DNA of 64,000 nt, taken from NCBI GenBank assembly GCA_029781135.1, contig JAKOXH010000059.1, positions 92,250-156,249 on the forward strand. Direction: 5' to 3'. Positions 57,232-64,000 of this stretch are shown piece after piece. The notes under the pieces were generated by a model. It was not told the DNA's origin and did not search any database. It worked only from the letters and a program-made list of their open reading frames with translations. Both the position numbers and the translations under genes were made by a program. This stretch comes from Planctomycetota bacterium (GTDB lineage: Bacteria; Planctomycetota; Planctomycetia; Pirellulales; Lacipirellulaceae). The number at the start of each line of letters is the position of its first letter. Positions within the stretch are counted from its first letter, which is position 1.

Positions 57232-57301
57232 AATGCAACGTTTCGTCTCACGGTTCTGCAAGTAATTGTGTCACCGTACGCAACCATAGGCCAAGCAAGA
57301 T

Positions 57302-57796
57302 ATGAACGACACCACTCAGCCGCCGGTCGGCATCCTAATGGGCTCCAAGTCGGATTGGGAAACCATGCAGGCAGCCGCCAACATCCTTGATGAATTCGGT
57401 GTTTCCTACGAGGCGAAAGTGGCGTCGGCTCATCGCTCGCCCGAGTTGGTGACCAAGTTCGTCACAACAGCCGAACAGCGCGGGATGAAGGTAATTATCG
57501 CGGCGGCCGGTCTGGCGGCTCATCTGCCGGGCGTGGTTGCCGCGCAAACGCTGCTTCCCGTTCTGGGTGTGCCGATGCCCAGCCAAGCGCTCGGCGGCCT
57601 CGATGCGTTGCTCTCGATCGCCCAAATGCCCGGCGGCGTGCCGGTGGGAACGCTCGCCATTGGTTCGCACGGCGCGAAGAACTCAGCCTTGCTCGCCATT
57701 CGTATGTTGGCTACTTCGCGACCCGATCTACGCGAGAAACTCGCGGCCTATCACAGAAGAATGGCCGATCAGGTTGAGAAGGAAACACTCGGCTAA
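57302..57796 (+). CDS. purE: 5-(carboxyamino)imidazole ribonucleotide mutase
   Basis: 164 residues. Class I PurE, converting N5-CAIR to CAIR in de novo purine synthesis, cytosolic homo-octamer. Signatures are GILMGSKSDWETMQAAANIL at the N-terminus, SAHRSPELV, AAAGLAAHLPGVVAAQT and PVLGVPMPSQALGGLDALLS. No purK is adjacent, but purA lies 0.8 kb away on the other strand, convergent with this gene through uppS. No purine riboswitch fold is seen upstream. GCCAAGCAAGAT precedes the ATG. Confidence 0.96.
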   Translation: MNDTTQPPVGILMGSKSDWETMQAAANILDEFGVSYEAKVASAHRSPELVTKFVTTAEQRGMKVIIAAAGLAAHLPGVVAAQTLLPVLGVPMPSQALGGLDALLSIAQMPGGVPVGTLAIGSHGAKNSALLAIRMLATSRPDLREKLAAYHRRMADQVEKETLG

Positions 57797-57814
57797 CCGA
57801 CGGCGAGGCGCTGC

Positions 57815-58561
57815 TCAACGTGCTAGACCGCCAAATCGGCGGTGTCGCGTAGCATAGGCGCGAAGAGCGTCGTGTAGCGTGGCCTCGTCGAATTCCGGCC
57901 AGCACTTCTCGGTCACCCACAACTCCGCATAACTAATTTGCCAGAGCAGGAAGTTGCTGATCCGCATCTCGCCGGCCGTGCGGATGAGCAAATCGGGGTC
58001 CGGTGCACCCGCCGTGTACAAGTGTTCGGCGATGATGTTTTCGTCAATGTCGCCGGCCTTCAATTCCCCTGCTTCGATCTCGTCGCCAATCGCTCGCACG
58101 GCGTCCACGATTTCTGCCCGGCTGCCGTAGTTGATCGCCAAGTTCAGCCACATGCCGGTGTTGGTGCTGCTCAGCCGCACGGTTTCGTCGAGTTCGCGCA
58201 GCACTTGTTCGGGAATATCGTTCCGCCGGCCTAGCATCCGTACCCGCACGTTGTTTTCCATGATCGTCGAGCGTTCCTCGATCATGTACTGTTCGAGTAG
58301 ATGCATCAGGAAGTTAATTTCCGTCTGCGGGCGTTTCCAGTTCTCGCTCGAAAGGCAGTAGAGTGTGAGTTGCCCGATCTCCAGCCGCGCACACTCTTCC
58401 GTCGTGCGGCGAACGGAATCGACGCCGCGCTGATGCCCGGCGACGCGCGGCAGGTTTTGCCGCTCGGCCCAGCGGCCGTTGCCGTCCATGATGATCGCGA
58501 TATGACGCGGCAAGCGATCGGGCGAAAGTTCAAGTGTCGGCGGCGCCACTTCTCCGGCCAT
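57815..58561 (-). CDS. uppS: isoprenyl transferase (undecaprenyl diphosphate synthase type)
   Basis: 248 residues. cis-Prenyltransferase that builds the long-chain polyprenyl diphosphate carrier used in peptidoglycan and glycan assembly. Canonical pieces are HIAIIMDGNGRWAERQNLPR with the catalytic Asp, GHQRGVDSVRR, LYCLSSENWKRPQTEINFLM, LNLAINYGSRAEIVDAVR, DPDLLIRTAGEMRISNFLLW and ELWVTEKCWPEF. ATG at 58561 is chosen because it sits 4 bases after the purA stop, giving a tight purA-uppS pair. The GEMRISNFLLWQ motif is the normal RISNFLLWQ. Confidence 0.95.
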   Translation of the reverse strand: MAGEVAPPTLELSPDRLPRHIAIIMDGNGRWAERQNLPRVAGHQRGVDSVRRTTEECARLEIGQLTLYCLSSENWKRPQTEINFLMHLLEQYMIEERSTIMENNVRVRMLGRRNDIPEQVLRELDETVRLSSTNTGMWLNLAINYGSRAEIVDAVRAIGDEIEAGELKAGDIDENIIAEHLYTAGAPDPDLLIRTAGEMRISNFLLWQISYAELWVTEKCWPEFDEATLHDALRAYATRHRRFGGLAR

Positions 58562-58565
58562 CGGA

Positions 58566-59861
58566 TTACATCTTGCTAACGACAATCGTTTGTTCGCGTT
58601 CCGGACCAACCGACACCATGCCCACCGGCTGTTTCACCAACTCGCCGATGCGGCGCAGATATGCCCGGGCGTTCGCCGGCAGTGCTTCGTACGTGCGGCA
58701 GCCAGTGATTTCTTCCTTCCAGCCGGGCAGCGTTTCGTAAACGGGCTTCGCACGCCGCAGGTCGTCGACGTGGCTCGGGAACCGCACCGATGTCTTGCCG
58801 TCGATCTCGTAGGCCGTGCAAACCTGAAGGGTTTCGAGGCCACTCAAAACGTCGAGCAACATGACGGCCAACATATCGACGCCGCTCAAGCGGCTGGTGT
58901 ACCGCAGAGCGACGGCATCCAACCAACCGCAGCGGCGTGGCCGGCGGGTCACCGTGCCGTATTCGTTGCCGCGGTCGCGGAGGTATTGGCCGGTGGGATT
59001 ATCTTGCTCGGTGGGGAACGGGCCGCCGCCGACACGTGTCGAATAGGCCTTCACGATGCCGATGCAGCGGTTGATATGCCGCCCCGGCACGCCCGACCCG
59101 CTGGCGATGCCCACGCCGGAACTATTGCTGCTCGTGACGAACGGATACGTGCCGTGGTCCACGTCGAGCAGTGCTCCTTGAGCACCTTCGAACAGCAGTC
59201 GTTTGCCCTCCTCGGCTGCGGTGAGCAATAGCTCGGTCGTGTCGCACACATGGGGCCGCAAGCGTTCGGCGTAACCAGTGTATTCGCGGAAGATTTGGCT
59301 GGCGTCGAGCGGCTTGAACTCGCCCGGCGGGTAGAGAACTTCGAGCACGCGGTTCTTGGCCGCCACCACGTGTTCGACCTGCGAGCGAAATGTCGAGCGG
59401 TACATGTCGCCGAGGCGAATCGCGTGGGCCCGGCCAACCTTATCGCGGTAGCAGGGACCGATGCCGCGGCCGGTGGTGCCGATGTTCTCACCGTCCGACG
59501 TACTTTTATCGAGTGCGCGGTCCTCGGCAAAGTGCCAGGGGAAGATCACGTGGGCCCGATCGCTGATGCGTAGGTTCTCAGGATAGCCGGCACCGCGCTT
59601 GGCCAAATCGTCCAACTCCTCGATCACGCGGGCCGGATTGACCACGACGCCGGAAGCAATCACGCACGTGACGCCCGGCGTCAAGATGCCGCTGGGCAGG
59701 AGTGAGAGTTTATAGACCTGATCGCCCACGACGACGGTATGGCCGGCGTTGGCGCCACCTTGATACCGCACGACGAAGTCGTGCTCACGCGTGAGCCGAT
59801 CGACGATTTTGCCTTTGGCCTCGTCGCCCCATTGTAAACCAATTACGCAAGTGCCAGGCAT
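58566..59861 (-). CDS. purA: adenylosuccinate synthetase
   Basis: 431 residues. Joins IMP and aspartate with GTP to form adenylosuccinate, the first committed AMP step. N-terminal P-loop region is GLQWGDEAKGKIVDRL; the usual form is GDEGKGK, so Ala replaces the second Gly. YQGGANAGHTVVV, GRGIGPCYRDKVGRAHAIRL, LFEGAQGALLDVDHGTYPFV and VGGGPFPTEQ are all present. The GTP-binding DGKTSVRFPSH and the C-terminal MVSVGPEREQTI are normal. It leads the purA-uppS unit, 4 bases apart. Confidence 0.96.
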   Translation of the reverse strand: MPGTCVIGLQWGDEAKGKIVDRLTREHDFVVRYQGGANAGHTVVVGDQVYKLSLLPSGILTPGVTCVIASGVVVNPARVIEELDDLAKRGAGYPENLRISDRAHVIFPWHFAEDRALDKSTSDGENIGTTGRGIGPCYRDKVGRAHAIRLGDMYRSTFRSQVEHVVAAKNRVLEVLYPPGEFKPLDASQIFREYTGYAERLRPHVCDTTELLLTAAEEGKRLLFEGAQGALLDVDHGTYPFVTSSNSSGVGIASGSGVPGRHINRCIGIVKAYSTRVGGGPFPTEQDNPTGQYLRDRGNEYGTVTRRPRRCGWLDAVALRYTSRLSGVDMLAVMLLDVLSGLETLQVCTAYEIDGKTSVRFPSHVDDLRRAKPVYETLPGWKEEITGCRTYEALPANARAYLRRIGELVKQPVGMVSVGPEREQTIVVSKM

Positions 59862-60214
59862 GGGAGTTCCGTTGAAAACAGGGGCTGAACGCGAGCCGAT
59901 CGCCGAATGCGACCACAGTCCCCAATTTTACGGCGAGGGTGAGAGGCGTGATAGTCCCAGCCGGAGGGACGGGAATTGCGGCGGGAATTCGTGGAGCGGG
60001 GCAAGTCGACGTTTGCGGCGTGGCGATCTGCTATTCTCTCGAGTGCCGCGATCGATTGCTGGGATCGCGCGGGGTGGCGAACCCGTCCACCAAGTCTAGT
60101 TTTGCCATTGCTCTGCTGGTCGAAGACTTGCCGACAAGCAGATTCGCCGCATGCTCCGAGTGCTATAAACTAGTGCAAGGGAGAATCGGCTTCAGCGATT
60201 AGCGGGAGGTTTCG
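59862..60214. other. 353-base divergent intergenic region
   Basis: Between purA and the secreted orphan. Short open frames only; no repeat of the dispersed families and no strong hairpin. GCGGGAGGTTTCG at 60202-60214 is the ribosome site for the next gene. Confidence 0.5.
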
Positions 60215-61531
60215 ATGGTTCGTCAAAAACACTGGCGAAGCCAGTGGCACCGAGCGTGTGTGGCACGGCCTGTGAGTTGGTTGGCGCTGGGGGCGTTGTC
60301 GTTCGTGGTTTTGGTTCGCGCTGCGAATAGCGAAACTGGCGGCGGTGCGGAGTCATCGTCTGCAAAGTCGGTACCAGTGACGATGGCGGAGCTGGCCAAG
60401 AAGACCACGCCGGGCGTATGTGCCGTCGAGGTGAGTGACTATGCGCCTGGGCACTATACGGGAGCGCTTACGCCCAGCCCGCCGCATGCCGACATGAATG
60501 CGAAGCGGGCCATCGTCGTACGGTGGAAGGCGAACCCGTGCCAGTTTGTGTTCAGCCACGAGGCCAGCTACTGCCCGTATTACGAGCTGCCGAGTGGGGC
60601 GGCGATGTGCAACCAGTTCTTCGAAGGCAATTTGGGCGAGGCGGAACTCATGAACAACATGGGCCGCAAGGAAAAGAATAGCTTTGTCGATGTCCTGGAG
60701 AGCGGCCCGGGGCGCGTGTGGGTGCGGTGGAACTATTTCGCCGTCAATCAGAACGACGATACGCAGCCGCGGTTGCGGGGAACTGAGGATTACTTCGCCT
60801 ATCCCAACGGGCTAGTGCTGCGGCGAATGACATACACGAGCCTCATGCCCGATAAGGTAATTGGCTACAGCACGCAGCCGGTCGAGTTGTTCGGCATCTT
60901 GCCGCAAGGGTCAATGGTCAAGGACATGTTTCGGAAGAACGCGGCCCACGGCGACTACTGCACGCATGTCGCGCTCGACCTCTACAGCGATCGGAAATAT
61001 GAAATCTTTTGGGATGAGCAAGGCGGCGTGCGGCGGGCCGGCAGCGATGACGATCTCGCGGCGATTGCTCGGTCGCCCGGGTATGCGCTCGTGCTGCCGT
61101 TTCGCGAGCGGCTCTTGTTTGCCGCGATGGGTACGGCCAGTGGTTTTTCGCCAGCGCGAAACCAACTGGTCGACCATTGCACGCCCGGGGCGCGCGGCGG
61201 GGCCGGTTGGGGCCAGGGCAGGTGGGATCATTGGCCGATCGGCTGGCTCAATTCGCAGACTTCGCTGTGGAAGCCGGGGTCGCCGTACGCCTACAGCTTC
61301 GGCTCGATCGGCCAGTTCTTTGTGCCGGAAGGGAAGCGCATCGAGTCGTTCGCCCGCGACTATCCGGAATTCTGTAAAGACATGGAGCTCAATCGCTGGA
61401 CCGAAAACCGCCTGTTCCACGTGCTGATCGGCTCGGCCACCAGTTGGGACGAGATCAAACGGATCGGCCGCGGTTGGCTGGACAAGGGCCCGGCGTGCGT
61501 GCAGCCGGAGAGTGTTGGGGAGCTTAGGTAG
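60215..61531 (+). CDS. secreted protein of unknown function, planctomycete-type
   Basis: 438 residues. The N-terminus has a long basic segment and a hydrophobic helix (WLALGALSFVVLVRA), i.e. a signal sequence or anchor. The mature part is rich in aromatic residues and has several Cys (PNPCQFVFSH-like NPCQFVFSHEASYCPYYELP, MCNQFF, DYCTHV). FGSIGQFFVPEGKRIESF and ENRLFHVLIGSATSW lie in the last third. I recognise no catalytic motif. The ribosome site GGGAGG sits 7 bases upstream of the ATG, so the start is well supported, even though codons 6-12 fall in a dispersed palindrome. The gene appears monocistronic. Confidence 0.7.
   Translation: MVRQKHWRSQWHRACVARPVSWLALGALSFVVLVRAANSETGGGAESSSAKSVPVTMAELAKKTTPGVCAVEVSDYAPGHYTGALTPSPPHADMNAKRAIVVRWKANPCQFVFSHEASYCPYYELPSGAAMCNQFFEGNLGEAELMNNMGRKEKNSFVDVLESGPGRVWVRWNYFAVNQNDDTQPRLRGTEDYFAYPNGLVLRRMTYTSLMPDKVIGYSTQPVELFGILPQGSMVKDMFRKNAAHGDYCTHVALDLYSDRKYEIFWDEQGGVRRAGSDDDLAAIARSPGYALVLPFRERLLFAAMGTASGFSPARNQLVDHCTPGARGGAGWGQGRWDHWPIGWLNSQTSLWKPGSPYAYSFGSIGQFFVPEGKRIESFARDYPEFCKDMELNRWTENRLFHVLIGSATSWDEIKRIGRGWLDKGPACVQPESVGELR
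60230..60250 (+). repeat. CACTGGCGAAGCCAGTGGCA palindrome in a signal-sequence region
   Basis: Same unit as in acs at 48785. Its coding contribution lies in the basic region before the hydrophobic helix, where the sequence RSQWHR is encoded. Confidence 0.75.
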
Positions 61532-61580
61532 GCGAGCGAGAGCGTTGCGTCCAAGCTGCGCGAACAACCTATCTGACGAG

Positions 61581-61898
61581 TCAATACGTGTCGATCGCTG
61601 CCTGTGCTAGGTGGCGAACTCGTAGAATCACCACGTCATGAGTGCGAACCGTGTAGACTATTCGGTGAGTCGGCTTGCGGCCGATGCCGAAGTTGAGTTG
61701 CCGTAACTCGTATGGAAAACGGGCGTTTTCTGGGGCCAGAACGCAGCGTTCGGGATTTTGCTCCAGCGATTGTGTCGCGTTCACGAACACGTCGTACCAG
61801 CGGGCTGATTGCTCGCGAGAACGATTTTCTGCCCACCAGTCATGATTGGCCTGTGCTTCCTGTTGGGCCCGCGACGTGATGAGAACTTCGTATTTCAT
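61581..61898 (-). CDS. RelE/ParE family toxin
   Basis: 105 residues. Fold family of ParE gyrase inhibitors and RelE mRNA interferases. N-terminal VLITSRAQQEAQANHDWWAE is the helical hairpin, followed by the strand RQLNFGIGRKPTHRIVYTVR and VVILRVRHLAQAA near the C-terminus. These are the ParE-like features. It overlaps the stop of the antitoxin gene by 4 bases, the usual antitoxin-first arrangement. Whether it poisons gyrase or cleaves mRNA cannot be read with confidence; ParE is somewhat more likely from the C-terminal strand. Confidence 0.88.
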   Translation of the reverse strand: MKYEVLITSRAQQEAQANHDWWAENRSREQSARWYDVFVNATQSLEQNPERCVLAPENARFPYELRQLNFGIGRKPTHRIVYTVRTHDVVILRVRHLAQAAIDTY

Positions 61899-62131
61899 TC
61901 GGCCACTGGAAGCCCGTTGCGTTGCCGAAAGTCGCGGTCGAAAACTTGAAGGGGCAGAACGCGACCCGCTTCCATGTCTTCGACGCCTTCCTTGATCGCG
62001 AGATATTCCTCTTCGCGAAAGCGCAATGCGGCGAGGGCTTCGCGCAGCACATCATCGGGCGAAGCATATGCCCCGGTGGCCAACTGCCGTTGAAGCTCAT
62101 TCCAGACATCGGGCGCTAAATCGATACTCAT
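61895..62131 (-). CDS. ParD-like antitoxin
   Basis: 78 residues. N-terminal ribbon-helix-helix-like segment MSIDLAPDVWNELQRQLATG, then YASPDDVLREALAALRFREEE, typical of ParD/CopG antitoxins. The acidic C-terminal tail (EDMEAGRVLPLQVFDRDF) would wrap the toxin. The RHH N-terminus suggests autoregulation of the operon. GGAGG lies about 5 bases upstream of the start (CCTCC on the plus strand at 62137-62141), a strong ribosome site. Position and 4-base overlap with the toxin gene support a functional pair. Confidence 0.88.
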   Translation of the reverse strand: MSIDLAPDVWNELQRQLATGAYASPDDVLREALAALRFREEEYLAIKEGVEDMEAGRVLPLQVFDRDFRQRNGLPVAE

Positions 62132-62387
62132 AACGGGCCTCCGAGGACATTATAGCACAAGTGTGATAGCGGCGGGGCGGGGCGGCGGGGCCACGGCATC
62201 GTGAGATCAATGATACGACGGCCCGTGCAATTTGCGGGCAGTGGGAGTTGCCGCGGTTGGGATGGGCGGGCCGAGCGGCGGAATACCAACAGTAATGGGG
62301 GCGCCGTTGCGGTGAACACAATCGATGGATTCCTGCTTCGCGGTGTGTCCATCGTCCGAAAGTTTTCGTTCGCGAAGTTATGGCCGA

Positions 62388-63692
62388 TTAGTTAGCCAAC
62401 AGTCGAAGCTTCTGTGTTCGACTTGCCAGCATTTCATTGACCTCATCTATGCGATCACGTTGCCGCTGCTGCAGCATTTCAGGCGCGAGAATCTCGAAAA
62501 GCATGTGTGTTGCCGATCTTCCTCCAAGATATCCGACCGTACCTGCCACTGCGCCTGTAACAATTGCTGCACCTCCGACAACCCATCCAGGTCCCGGCAT
62601 CCATACCACCGTTGCACCGCTCGCGGCTAGACCAAATGCAAGTCCAGTAATGCTCCCCGCAACCGATTCGTAGAACTCCGGGTTCGTCAAAGCGTGACTC
62701 CAACCGTGCTCGTGCAAGAGCCACGCAGTTTCAGTAATAGCAATCGCTGTTCCGACTATAAGATTCCCGCGTAGCGTTCCTCGTAATGCGCCATCTTTAA
62801 TCGTAACGAGTGCCAAATTCGTTCCAACGCCGACTCCGAGCAAGCTAAGCGCGCGCGTCGTGCGATAAACGGCCTGATTTGCCGGAAGATTGCCATTGGC
62901 CCAGTCCCATATTGTTGGGCCCACAGCCAGCGCAAGCGACGCACCAAATGACATGTACGTCGCATACCGTTGTCTGATTTCGAACTTTTCGGCGGTACGT
63001 CTTGCCGCGAGGACTTCTTCAGAAGTTGCGCCGGTGCCTCTCACTCGGGCGTAATCTCGCCACATGGCTTTCGCGTTAATTTTATCGCCTGCAGCAGTAA
63101 GGCGCTCAGCGTCAGCTCTTAGGTAAGCCTTTGCGGCCTCGACATGATCGTCAGGAATGAAAATGCGATGTGCCCGAAAATCTCTACGCATATCTGCGAC
63201 GTACTTTGAGGGATTTCCGTCTGCATGAAACTTTACTTGCCCCATTTCCGGCGCCGCTCGTCCCGGAAGCCATCGATAAACGTCGTGCTGCGGAGCATTC
63301 GGGTTCTTGACGTAGCCCCATTCCGGATTCCGTTCGACGAAAAGTGCCTCATTCATGGCTCCGTTGAGGTAGTTTCGCCCAATCGGATTCTTCGACATTC
63401 GAATAATGTGTTGCCTGGCTCGCGACGTCGTCGTTACAGCACTTGGCCGCTTACGCAACATCGCATCTTCCAACAACTCGACCTCCAACGGTCGAAGGCC
63501 GGCAAGTTGCGGACGAGCCGATGACGCGACTGCTCTTGCTTGCGCCGCCGTTTGCGACTGGCGCGTAGCTTCCCATCGGCTGAACGCTGCTTTTTCCGGA
63601 TCGAGCCACGATCCGAACGGCTGATAGACCGTGGTTTGTGCACGTCCAACCGTGGTGATAATTAAAATCACGAGGACGAGAAAAGGCCGCAT
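62388..63692 (-). CDS. secreted Gly-rich membrane-segment protein with nuclease-like E-D-QxK pattern
   Basis: 434 residues, unrecognised. Signal peptide (FLVLVILIITTVGRAQ). Residues about 100-190 form the most conserved-looking block: NYLNGAMNEALFVERNPEWG, APQHDVYRWLPG, EMGQVKFHADGNPSKYVADM, and FIPDDHVEAAKAYL. Glu115, Asp137 and Q152-x-K154 match the spacing of PD-(D/E)xK nuclease sites. Residues about 245-410 hold several Gly/Ala-rich hydrophobic helices, resembling glycine-zipper membrane insertion segments. Such a layout occurs in some secreted toxins, but that is inference. Its ATG overlaps the stop of the preceding 54-codon gene (TAATG), so the two are translationally coupled. Confidence 0.6.
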   Translation of the reverse strand: MRPFLVLVILIITTVGRAQTTVYQPFGSWLDPEKAAFSRWEATRQSQTAAQARAVASSARPQLAGLRPLEVELLEDAMLRKRPSAVTTTSRARQHIIRMSKNPIGRNYLNGAMNEALFVERNPEWGYVKNPNAPQHDVYRWLPGRAAPEMGQVKFHADGNPSKYVADMRRDFRAHRIFIPDDHVEAAKAYLRADAERLTAAGDKINAKAMWRDYARVRGTGATSEEVLAARRTAEKFEIRQRYATYMSFGASLALAVGPTIWDWANGNLPANQAVYRTTRALSLLGVGVGTNLALVTIKDGALRGTLRGNLIVGTAIAITETAWLLHEHGWSHALTNPEFYESVAGSITGLAFGLAASGATVVWMPGPGWVVGGAAIVTGAVAGTVGYLGGRSATHMLFEILAPEMLQQRQRDRIDEVNEMLASRTQKLRLLAN

Positions 63693-63856
63693 TAGAAATC
63701 TCCTAATGTCTTACGGCGTATTTGTGGATCCGTCAGCTGTTTCGCAAGCTGAACCTTCTCCGCCTGCGAGATGCTCCCCTTCGTAAGTTCAATGATGTAA
63801 TTCAGTAGTTCCAAGTTTGCCTTACGGTGACCACTCGACGTAAGGCATTGAACCAT
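63692..63856 (-). CDS. small protein (54 residues) coupled to the secreted Gly-rich protein
   Basis: Reading frame MVQCLTSSGHRKANLELLNY followed by IIELTKGSISQAEKVQLAKQ and LTDPQIRRKTLGDF. Composition is normal for a soluble helical protein; its TAA overlaps the ATG of the next gene by one base. The ATG at 63856 would overlap the end of the partial gene upstream by 35 bases; a TTG start at 63814 avoids this and is an alternative. No family recognised. Coupled small genes next to toxin-like proteins can be immunity proteins, which is speculative here. Confidence 0.5.
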   Translation of the reverse strand: MVQCLTSSGHRKANLELLNYIIELTKGSISQAEKVQLAKQLTDPQIRRKTLGDF

Positions 63857-64000
63857 CGTGGTATAGGGTTTGAATCTCGTGAACGATCCAGTCCAACATG
63901 CGTTTGAAGCGGAGTCGTTCCAAGCGGAGGGTTACGGCATCGCCGCAACCGTCCGCCAGCCGAGTGAGGTGCATCCAAACCCAGATGTTGCGCAGCACCA
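63822..64000 (-). CDS. C-terminal fragment of an unidentified protein, cut by the window edge
   Basis: 58 codons from the edge to a TAA at 63822: VLRNIWVWMHLTRLADGCGD, then AVTLRLERLRFKRMLDWIVH, EIQTLYHDGSMPYVEWSP. Open through the window end and protein-like, with an Arg/Leu-rich helix and aromatic WVWMH. The RN-WVW-H and LRFKRMLDWI features resemble the C-terminus of DDE-type transposases I have seen in planctomycetes, but the assignment is weak. Confidence 0.45.
   Translation of the reverse strand, partial: VLRNIWVWMHLTRLADGCGDAVTLRLERLRFKRMLDWIVHEIQTLYHDGSMPYVEWSP

Noticed and set aside
57045..57301. Purine riboswitch upstream of purE
   Set aside because: No paired-helix arrangement or conserved loop sequences of the purine aptamer are visible; the region holds only a palindrome arm.
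1..64000. tRNA, rRNA or replication-origin features
   Set aside because: Looked for cloverleaf-type TTCRA arms, rRNA-like conserved blocks and clustered DnaA-box-like 9-mers by eye and found none convincing; a covariance-model scan would be decisive.

Overview
The window looks like a piece of a Planctomycetota chromosome, probably Pirellulales-like. Supporting signs are PEP-CTERM sorting tails, a dockerin-like subtilase with a PEP-CTERM end, Pro/Ala- and Gly-rich pilus-type proteins beside a very long secretin, an oversized signal peptidase I, an ECF sigma factor next to a membrane Ser/Thr kinase, LptB and LptF/G genes (Gram-negative outer envelope), and moderately GC-rich coding DNA. The taxonomic call is inference; there is no rRNA or other marker gene here. 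I saw no tRNA, rRNA, CRISPR array or complete insertion sequence.

Layout. 0-3.7 kb: gamma-glutamylcyclotransferase-like protein, DedA protein, ApbE flavin transferase, phosphohexomutase. 4.2-5.6 kb: tandem pair of secreted proteins with a CxxCH haem-type motif and PEP-CTERM tails, each followed by a hairpin. 5.8-9.4 kb (minus): envelope block of PlsC-type acyltransferase, large signal peptidase I, LptB. 9.9-12.4 kb: putative lipoprotein and a subtilase broken by a one-base shift. 12.6-16.0 kb (minus): cytidylate kinase and a GH38-like protein. 16.4-27.4 kb: type IV pilus/type II secretion-like locus (PilM-PilN fusion, two bitopic membrane proteins, 1307-residue secretin). 27.5-39.7 kb: DUF423, cytosolic chemoreceptor with PAS, HGSNAT-like acyltransferase, methyltransferase, UbiD decarboxylase, prepilin-peptidase N-domain, LOG protein, SDR, MrfA-type helicase, Uma2. 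39.8-42.9 kb (minus): Ser/Thr kinase and ECF sigma factor. 43.3-62 kb: LysM protein, BrkB/YihY, LptF/G permease, dolichol-phosphate-mannose synthase-like enzyme, acetyl-CoA synthetase, frameshifted micro-membrane protein, UbiA, HIT, dGTPase-like HD protein, PIN/TRAM, hybrid histidine kinase, PurE, UppS, PurA, secreted orphan, ParDE-type toxin-antitoxin pair. Right edge: secreted Gly-rich protein with an E-D-QxK pattern, a 54-codon gene and a truncated gene.

Most genes are housekeeping or envelope genes in short operons. The most unusual feature is a dense set of short dispersed repeats: at least a dozen different palindromic or minisatellite-like elements, several present in two to four copies. 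They sit in most of the larger intergenic gaps and also occur inside reading frames, where they add low-complexity peptides to the phosphohexomutase, Ser/Thr kinase, UbiD protein, HGSNAT-like protein, acetyl-CoA synthetase and one signal peptide. Nothing in the window encodes an obvious mobiliser for them; a TnpA-REP-type (RAYT) transposase elsewhere in the genome is one possibility.

Two genes (subtilase, micro-membrane protein) each look one base short, so either recent decay or assembly errors are likely.
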